Of a stretch of DNA of 64,000 nucleotides, positions 57,581-64,000 are shown piece after piece. The stretch's first letter is position 1; each line of letters begins with the position of its first letter. The notes under the pieces were generated by a model. The model had not been told where the DNA came from and searched no databases. It was given only the letters and a program-made list of their open reading frames with translations. The translations under genes and the position numbers were made by a program. Origin of the DNA: Zea mays (taxonomy: Eukaryota; Streptophyta; Magnoliopsida; Poales; Poaceae); assembly GCF_902167145.1 (NCBI RefSeq), contig NC_050097.1, forward strand, positions 224,645,034-224,709,033. The letters are read 5' to 3'.

Positions 57581-58242
57581 TGTTGGTCACTTGTTCTCAA
57601 ATGCTACAGATCAAGAACAAGGCAACACAATTGTTAATGGTTAAAGACCTTTGTCCTTCGAAGCATTATTTTCTTTCGGATATAATGATCTTCAGACGAA
57701 GGTCATGAAGGACGTAGCTTCATCATTTCAGTATGTAAATATGAATATAAATATAAATATGAATAAAAGTGTGGAAGAACACTAAAGAATGAAAGATAAT
57801 GATTATATCCTCGCAATTTATTTATATTCATATTCATATATCATAATCAACATTAATGATATTTGTAATACCATTGTACCTTCGGTTTGCCAGAAGATAC
57901 GAATGCAAAGATGACGCGCGAGAGAGAGATTATAATCCAGCGTGAACAGTACGGGCATACTGTTCAACTATTTATAGGCGTGGGACGCAACCCGGACATA
58001 ATTACATTTAGGCCCCCAACATTTACATGCAATCACAATGCGGGTGATCAAGGACTAAACAGTCGTTTTCCCTTGAGTTGATGACGACCTTCTGCTTCAT
58101 CACAATGCTAAACCGAAGCTTCTTCAGTCATAGCTTCGGCTTCCATCCGTGTCATGTCACTTATGCCTTTTGTATTATCACAATGCTAAACCGAAGGTGT
58201 TTTTGCCTTGAGGACCTTCAACGAAGAAGAAGACCCCCAACA
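57581..58242 (-). repeat. Z2 3' LTR
   Basis: Plus-strand boundaries are TGTTGGTCAC and CCCCCAACA. It matches 53010-53679 along its length with many small differences. A minus-strand TATA box (CTATAAAT) lies at about 57970-57977. Confidence 0.8.
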
Positions 58243-58443
58243 GTAGCCCCTTCGTGGTGCTAGATCGTTTTTCGTAACGAGCTCGATCCGCGAAAAACAC
58301 AAAGGCTTCGGAATGCCGAAGATCCAAAAAATAACTTACCTGAGCTCGTTGGCGGGAAACGATTAAAGTATTCCAATCGTCGGTCGGTCCACCGCTCAGC
58401 CAGTGTAAGCAGTATGGCGGTTCACCTTCTCCCCCTGCAGCAC

Positions 58444-58451
58444 TATATAAA
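58444..58451 (+). promoter_or_regulatory. Putative antisense promoter in Z2
   Basis: TATATAAA on the plus strand lies about 165 bp before the antisense ORF ATG and opposite in direction to Z2 itself. It is inferred from position only. Confidence 0.4.
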
Positions 58452-58609
58452 CAGATGGGTTGGTGAGAAGTTACCACAGAGCATTCATTGCTACCGCGTC
58501 ATTATGCTATTAAATTTTTTAACCATAGCCGAAGCTTCCTGCGCTACATTTCTAGGCAAGTGCTTCATCACCTAAGATCAGCTTCGGCTCAAAGAACTTG
58601 AAAACACAA

Positions 58610-58863
58610 ATGACCAGGGTGAGATCCACTGCTAGGGTATCTCAAGAAGGAAAGGAGACCGAAACCACCGAGACAGCACCGATTTCAGAAGTGATGAAGC
58701 GGTCGGGTCTGGTTGTGTCAGAGGAAATTGCTGCCGAAGGTGCCTCCAATACCGAAGCTGGACAGATTGTAGTTGGAGGCGAAAGTGACAACGAAAGTGA
58801 AGAAGATAACAACATCCTGAACCCAACAAAGCCTACTCACATTGAGTTTGGGAGGTCTACTGT
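58610..58863 (+). pseudogene. Z2 antisense ORF, cut by G2
   Basis: The ATG at 58610 begins MTRVRSTARVSQ; the frame is open to 58894, but the last codons belong to the G2 LTR (from 58864). The product is Ser/Thr/Glu-rich and acidic, with no recognised domain. It lies between the end of pol and the 3' LTR, on the strand opposite to Z2. Additional antisense ORFs in this position are known for Tat-lineage gypsy elements such as Grande. Function unknown. Confidence 0.5.
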
Positions 58864-59167
58864 TGTCGGCGTTTCGAGACAGGGGGGTCCCTAAGCCGAC
58901 GAGTGAGTGTGCTGCGTGCCCCAGCCCAGATGGGTCGAGCGCGTGGGCGAGCGCGGAGGGGGGAGAGGCGAGGCGGCCGGAGCCGAGCGTGAGAGAGGTG
59001 GAAGTCCCGCGGCCTTCGTGTTCGTCCCGCGCCCAGGTCAGGTGCGCTTGCAGTAGGGGGGTTACAAGCGTCCACGCGGGTGAGGGAAGCGAGCGGCCCC
59101 AAGAGAGCGCCTGTCCCGTCCTCGGTCCCGCGCGGCCAACCTTCTCTGAGAAGGCCCTGGTCCTTCC

Positions 59168-59175
59168 TTTTATAG
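59168..59175 (-). promoter_or_regulatory. G2 LTR TATA box
   Basis: The plus strand reads TTTTATAG, i.e. CTATAAAA on the minus strand. The position, about 300 bp before the LTR end, suits an LTR promoter. Confidence 0.55.
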
Positions 59176-59674
59176 TCGTAAGGAGAGGACCCAGGTGTAC
59201 AATGGGGATGTAGCAGAGTGCTACGTGTCTAGCGGAGGGAGAGCTAGTGCCCTAGGTACATGCCGATGTGGCAGCCGGAGAGATCTGGGCATCCTGCTGG
59301 CGTGATGTCGTGGCTATCGGTGGTGCGGCGGAGCCTGATGGAGGGACAGCTGTTGGAGCGGTCGAGTCCCTGCTGACGTTGTCCTGCTGCCGTAAGAGAG
59401 CTGGGGGCCGCCGTCGTCATAGAGCTCGTGGAGCGCCATCATTGCCCCTCTGGCGGAGCTGGCCGGACGAGACGCCGGTCTTGTTCTCCGTGACCCGAGT
59501 CGATTCGGGGTAGGGTGATGATGACGTTTCCTGTTGACGTGGCGGTCTGTGCTCTAGGCAGGGTGACGTGGGGTTTCCTCCGAAGCCGAGGTTGAGTCTT
59601 GCCTTCAGTTGCCGTGGCCGAGCCCGAGCCAGGGGGTCGGGCGAGGCGGAAGTCGTCCGGCCGAGGCCAGGGCG

Positions 59675-60112
59675 GAGTCCGAGCCCTGGGGTCGGGCGAG
59701 GCGGAGTTTCGTCGTCTTCCGGGTCTTAGCCTGAGTCCGAGCCCTGGGGTCGGGCGGAGCGGAGTTCGCCGTCTTCCGGGTCTTAGCCCGAGTCCGAGCC
59801 CTGGGGTCGGGCGGAGCGGAGTTCGCCGTCTTCCGGGTCTTAGCCCGAGTCCGAGCCCTGGGGTCGGGCGGAGCGGAGTTCGCCGTCTTCCGGGTCTTAG
59901 CCCGAGTCCGAGCCCTGGGGTCGGGCGGAGCGGAGTTCGCCGTCTTCCGGGTCTTAGCCCGAGTCCGAGCCCTGGGGTCGGGCGGAGCGGAGTTCGCCAT
60001 CTTCCGGGTCTTAGCCCGAGTCCGAGCCCTGGGGTCGGGCGGAGCGGAGTTCGCCGTCTTCCGGGTCTTAGCCCGAGTCCGAGCCCTGGGGTCGGGCGGA
60101 GCGGAGTTCGCC
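59675..60112. repeat. 57-bp minisatellite in G2 U3
   Basis: Units beginning GAGTCCGAGCCCTGGGG start at 59675, 59733, 59790, 59847, 59904, 59961, 60018 and 60075, a period of 57 bp (first step 58). Internal copies are almost identical. Because 57 is a multiple of three and the DNA is GC-rich, long open frames appear on both strands; they are not evidence of a protein. Confidence 0.95.
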
Positions 60113-60603
60113 GTGGCGCCTTTGGCAAGGCCTAATTGCCTGTCAGACTCACTCTGTCGAGTGGCACTGCAGTCGGAGTGGCGCAGGCGGCGCTGTCCTT
60201 CTGTCAGACTGGCCAGTGGAGCGGTGGAGTGACGGCGGTCACCTCGGCTCTGCCGGGGGCGCGTGTCAGGATAGAGGTGTCAGGCCACCTTTGCGTTAAA
60301 TGCCCCTGCAATTTGGTCAGTCGGTGTGGTGATTTAGTCAAGGTTGCTTCTGAGCGAAGCCAAGGCCTTGGGCAAGCCGGTGATGTGTCCGCCATAAAAA
60401 GGGGGGCCTCGGGCGAGATGGAAGTCTCTCGAGGTCGGCTGCCTTCGGCCGAGGCTGGGCTCGGGTGAAGCGCGATCGAGTCACTCGTGTGGACTGATCC
60501 CTGACTTAATCGTGCCCATCAGGCCTTTGCAGCTTTATGCTGATGGGGGTTACCAGCTGAGAATTAGGCGTCTTGAGGGTACCCCTAATTATGGTCCCCG
60601 ACA

Positions 60604-60625
60604 GTAGCCCCCGAGCCTCGAAGGG
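60604..60625 (-). other. G2 polypurine tract
   Basis: The plus strand GTAGCCCCCGAGCCTCGAAGG is, on the minus strand, a purine-rich run ending GCTCGGGGGCTAC directly before the LTR TG. Confidence 0.6.
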
Positions 60626-62395
60626 AGTGTTAGCACTCGCTTGGAGGCTTTTGTCGCACTTTTTTTGCAAGGGGACCAGCCTTTCTCGGTTGCATTTCGT
60701 TCCGGTGGGTGCGCGCGAGCGCACCCGCCGGGTGTAGCCCCCGAGGCCTCGGAGGAGTGGTTACACTCCTTCGAGGTCTTAATGCTTCGCTTTACGCTTC
60801 GGCTGGTCTGGTCGTTCCCTCATGCGAACTGGCCGTAGCCCGGGTGCACGGTCGGGGCCCAAGCTCTCGGGCTGGTTTGTTGACGCTGTCAACGATTTGG
60901 CCGGAGCCGGTTTTTGCGAGAGCAGCCCCCGAGCCTCTGCACAGGGCGAGAGGACGATCAGGGACAGACTCGGCTTTTTACATACGCCCCTACGTCGCCT
61001 TTCCGCAAGGAGGAGGGGGGGAGTGCGCCATGTTACCCTCGATGGGCACCGAACATGGTGTCTCCGGTGAGCTGCAAGCGGGTAATCCGAGTGGACGTCC
61101 GTGCCCCGTTCGTTGGGGGTCGGCTAGGGGCCCAGAGGCACGCCCAAAAGTACCTGCGGGTGACTTGCCGGACCCGGTCCCCTGGCGACGGGGTCCGAGG
61201 GCTCGATGCCTCCCTCCGATGGGATTCCGTTACAAGATCGTTCCCACTGGTCTCGGATATGTCCTAGGGTACCTCGGGAGCGCAGCCCGAGCCTCGGTTA
61301 TGTATCGAACGTACCCCTGGTCATCCCTCGCTCGGTGTCTGAGGCGACTGTGAACCCTTCGGGGGCCAGCCTTCGAACCCCTGATCAGTAATGGGCGCGG
61401 AGCCCGAGTAGCCTGAGGCGGCCATGGAGCCCTTCGGGGGGCTGGCCTTCGAACCCCTGACCAGTAGTGGGTGTCGGGCCCACGCGATCTGAGGCGGCTG
61501 TTGAACCCTCGGGGGGCCAGCCTTCGAACCCCTGATCAGTAATGGGGGGCGCGGAGCCCGGTTCCTTCGCGGAGAAGGATCCCTCTCGGGGTATCCCCCT
61601 TCCCCGGTCCCTGTTGCAAGAGATAGAGAAAGAGGAAAACGGAAAAGGATACGAAATCAGACGACGTGGCGTACCTTTTCTGACGCGGTTATTAAGGCGA
61701 AGGTGAAGCGTCGCGCGCTCCTCCTGCCAGAAGCGCCGCGTGTCCCGCCGCGGAGTTAATGCGACGGGGCGAGTGGTTGGCGGGGCGGCCGTTGCGCGCG
61801 GGTGATCCGTTCGAGGAACGGGTCACGGGTGCACCGTCTTCACGCCGTGAGAGGAGGCTCTCTTGCTGTCTCAGGATGGGACGTGAGCCTGGCTGACGAC
61901 GTGACCGCTGCGCCCGCCCGCCTGCCACCGCTATTACTGCCGGCCCACTTTCGGTCGCTTTGACCGACGCGCCAGTCTGGCGCTGTTGGGTCGCCTCGAG
62001 TCGTGGCATAGGCTTCGCAACCGAAGAGGCGCGACGGTGGCACAAGCGGCGGTGCGGTTGCTTGCATGCAGCAACTGGCGTGCCAGTTGCTCGACGCGTG
62101 GGCCTGGGCCCCAGGCTGGCGTGTCAGAAGTTGGAGAAGCGCGTCCATCCGGCGCGGTTGCATGCCGCCTGCATGGCTGCCCGCCCCTTCTGCCCGTTGG
62201 TCTGGGCGAAAATGGGGGGTTGCCTGTAACCGCTGGACGGTCGTGCGCACCATGCGCGGCGGTTTGGCTTCTTCTGCCCTGAGCCGGCTTGCATGACATG
62301 TGGGACCCAGCCCCCGAGTCGCAGGGGAGGGCCTTGGAGCGTGTTGGAGAAAACTCGGCCCGCGGCGCCTGGGGGCGCACGTAGGGGGAGTTGCC
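60626..62395. other. G2 interior, GC-rich non-coding
   Basis: No domain is recognised. It includes repeated phrases such as 'agcccccgagg' near 60606 and 60735 and a three-copy tandem repeat at 61339-61565. Many open frames on both strands reflect base composition. Confidence 0.5.
61339..61565. repeat. Three-copy 75-bp tandem repeat
   Basis: Units starting CTGAGGCG at 61339, 61413 and 61489 (spacing 74 and 76 bp) each contain 'gccttcgaacccctga' and 'cagtaatggg' or 'cagtagtggg'. Confidence 0.8.
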
Positions 62396-62430
62396 TTTAA
62401 AAGGAGGGAGGCTCCTTTCATAAGGTGACC

Positions 62431-62781
62431 ATGTCTTCTTCCTCCCTTAAGCGCCGGGTCTTCCCGTCTTCCAAGCCCCCGGATGGGGGATATCCGCCGC
62501 CTTTCCGCCTCCTCGTTGGAGGAACGCAACTCCATGGGAGTTGGTACCTCTCAGCCATCGTTCGGCTTCAAGGATTTTCATCACGCAGCCCGGTCGCACC
62601 CCTTCACCGGCGGTCACCCGAGATGGCGACCTCCAGCTTGATGGTGGGGGAAAGCGAGCCGGGCTGCGGCCTCTGCCCCTTCCTCAGCCTCAAGGATTTT
62701 CATCACCAAGGCTGGGGAGGGGAGAGTGCCGAGTTGGGGTCGGCCCCTGCGTGGGCGGTGGCCCGCTCCTTCACTCAGTGA
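62431..62781 (+). pseudogene. Possible antisense ORF of G2
   Basis: TTTAAAAGG (about 62396-62404) precedes an ATG at 62431 that opens MSSSSLKRRVFPSSKPP for about 116 codons on the strand opposite to G2. Blocks such as 'ggatttt catcac' recur at 62570 and 62693, and plausible continuation jumps frames, so it may be decayed. No domain is recognised. Its place resembles the antisense ORF of Z2, but the sequence is different. Confidence 0.35.
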
Positions 62782-64000
62782 TGGGGGGAGAAGCGGGCAT
62801 TGCCCGTGGCGTCCGGTAGCTGCAGCGTGCCTGGTCTTCACCCGCGAGTGGCTTCGGGGCCCCTTGCGGCGTCGGCGTCCGCCACGGCAGCCGGAAGAGG
62901 TTCTTCCGCCGGCGCGGCGGCCGGGACCGGCCACGGGCTGACCTCCATCTTCTACGGCCTTCTGCCCGTCCTTGCCTCACGAGTTTTGGCACGGGCGGGG
63001 GCCTCCTGACAGCGGCATCCACCCTGAGGTCAGCGTTGCCGCTGTTCGGCCCCCCGGAGCAGAAGTCGCCGTCGTCGCCACTGCTGGAGCAGGTGACGGC
63101 GCGCCGTTCGTCGGTCTTCCGTTGCTCCGCAGGCCTTCCCCCTCGGAGTGGGGTTGTTCGTACCTGCGGAGGGGAACCGGAGTTCCGTTTGTAATGGCAC
63201 TTCGAATGCCAGTGAGTTCGTTCATTGTGGCTGTCGAGGCCTGAACGTGTATGTAATTTTGGCACGGAGCCGTGTTTTTTCCTCATTTCCGAGCACTAAG
63301 TCTCGCCTGTTTTATTATCTAAACCGCTTTACCAAGCATGAGTTGCCCCGTGTCAAGGTGACGGGTGAGGTATCCGTATCCCGGAGGCGTAGGAATCCCT
63401 CGGCCCGTTCGTCCTTGTTACGTGAGGCTCCTCTAGCTTAGTTGAAGGGACCCCTCGGCCGCCCTTTGGTGGATCGAGGCCGGGGGTAGCGATATCAGTA
63501 TGAACAGAGGCGGAGTTGGCTCGAGAATGGGGAACCTGGTTGGCCGGAGCCTAGCCGTGTCGCCCGTCAGCGGTGCCGACGCCCAAGTCGGTCAGTCGAG
63601 GCCTCGGATCGGGCTAGCGCCCTTGGAAGCCGGTTGCCCGAGGCCCCAGGGGTAACCGGTTGAGCCGCCTGCTCGGGCCGGATTCCCGGAGGTGCCCCTG
63701 GACCTCGGCGCCGCCCGAGGCTGGGTCGGGCTTTGTTGTAGACGTCGTCGATGCCGAGGGTGCTACGGCTCCCCTCGGCGTGAAGACCCGAGCCTGCAGG
63801 ATCAGATCGTCTTGTAGCGTGTGTTTTCTGCGGCCGCCGAGGCCAGAAGAACACGCCCTCGCCGCGCTTGCGAAGCTGCGTCCTTTTTTCCTCTTGTTTC
63901 GAGCATCTGGACTCTGTCGGTAATAGGGATGTTTGTGTGAGCGAGAGTTGCTTTTCGCGGAAGGGACGAGTGAGGTATCCGTATCCCAGAGGCGTGGGAA
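62782..64000. other. G2 interior with distant direct repeat
   Basis: GTGAGGTATCCGTATCCC with its following bases occurs at 63365-63395 and again at 63970-64000, 605 bp apart, preceded each time by a T-rich 'ttttttcctc' phrase. This suggests a repeat unit of about 600 bp continuing beyond the window. No gene recognised. Confidence 0.55.

Larger units (their letters stand above)
57581..58863 (-). mobile_element. Z2: zeon/cinful-like gypsy element, 3' end
   Basis: The 3' LTR is at 57581-58242 and interior sequence lies to its right. The plus strand after the LTR reads GTAGCCCCTTCG, i.e. CGAAGGGGCTAC on the minus strand, the purine-rich stretch expected before a 3' LTR. It is interrupted at 58864 by G2. 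The 5' LTR would be beyond the window. ATATG (57576-57580) would be its duplication. Confidence 0.72.
58864..60603 (-). repeat. G2 3' LTR (1740 bp)
   Basis: The start (minus strand) is at 60603 and the end at 58864. A minus-strand TATA box CTATAAAAGG lies at about 59166-59175, which puts the 57-bp minisatellite in U3, about 500-940 bp upstream. ACTGT (58859-58863) would be the left duplication. Confidence 0.72.
58864..64000 (-). mobile_element. G2: GC-rich gypsy element, 3' part
   Basis: The 3' LTR is at 58864-60603 with a purine-rich tract at 60604-60625, and the interior runs off the window. The left terminus reads TGTCGGCGTTTCG on the plus strand; the right one is the reverse complement of TGTCGGGGACCATAATTAGG, a start I recognise from grass gypsy LTRs. 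No RT or integrase is visible in 60604-64000, so this is the 3' non-coding spacer or the element is non-autonomous. Confidence 0.72.

Noticed and set aside
53010..58242. Z1 and Z2 LTRs as the two ends of one element containing the hAT remnant
   Set aside because: The PBS lies left of the first LTR and the polypurine side lies right of the second, so interiors point away from each other. The DNA between shows no gypsy coding sequence.
59439..60135. Long repeated-peptide ORFs on both strands of the minisatellite
   Set aside because: A 57-bp period in GC-rich DNA keeps several frames open; simultaneous ORFs on both strands are a composition effect.
60604..64000. Many 60-230-codon ORFs in G2
   Set aside because: High GC leaves most frames open by chance. 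Only the one with a TATA-like sequence and antisense position is kept, at low confidence.
1..64000. Ordinary host genes, tRNA or rRNA genes
   Set aside because: I looked for exon-like conserved proteins and tRNA-like folds and saw none; PBS sequences resemble a tRNA 3' end only by complementarity.

Overview
The window looks like intergenic DNA from a large grass genome, most likely maize or a close relative. The evidence is dense nesting of Sirevirus-type Ty1/copia elements whose LTRs carry the CACCGGACTGTCCGGTG palindrome, together with GC-rich Ty3/gypsy elements. I found no ordinary host gene, tRNA, rRNA or CRISPR array. The names S1-S6, G1, G2, Z1, Z2 and H1 below are local labels.

Layout, left half. 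Positions 319 to about 52776 are one old Ty3/gypsy element on the + strand (G1) that has been split repeatedly. Its 5' LTR (319-1111 plus 28784-29081) is interrupted by Sirevirus S1 (+, 1112-28778, TSD TGAAC). S1 itself carries S2 (-, 4366-13762, TSD CAATA, in gag) and S3 (+, 16575-25496, TSD CTTCC, in the reverse transcriptase). The G1 body (29082-33492 and 51666-about 52620) contains a solo Sirevirus LTR, S4 (30643-31825, TSD ACATC, in the catalytic RT box), and Sirevirus S5 (+, 33493-51665, TSD CGGAT, in integrase). S5 carries S6 (-, 35856-44980, TSD GTTTG, in the gag zinc knuckle). All six insertions have perfect 5-bp target duplications, so the insertion order can be read directly.

Layout, right part. 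G1 ends abruptly against a truncated 5' end of a zeon/cinful-like gypsy element on the - strand (Z1, about 52777-53679). Degraded repeat DNA follows (53680-56438), then a broken hAT-type transposase (H1, 56439-57580). H1 is cut by the 3' LTR of another zeon-like element on the - strand (Z2, 57581-58863), whose interior carries an opposite-strand ORF with its own TATA box. Z2 is cut by the 3' LTR of a GC-rich gypsy element on the - strand (G2, 58864-beyond 64000), whose U3 holds a 57-bp minisatellite.

How the parts work. Only S3 looks capable of autonomous activity: gag (800 aa) and pol (PR-IN-RT-RNase H, open for 1068 codons) are uninterrupted, and its LTRs differ almost only in the number of palindrome units. 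S1, S2, S5, S6 and G1 are all damaged by stops, frameshifts or deletions. In the copies that can be read, pol lies in the +1 frame relative to gag, with a splice-acceptor-like sequence at the junction. No wholly new biological system is evident. The most interesting signals are cis structures: length-variable palindrome arrays, TATA boxes set in hairpin loops, the gag-pol junction, and antisense ORFs in the gypsy elements.
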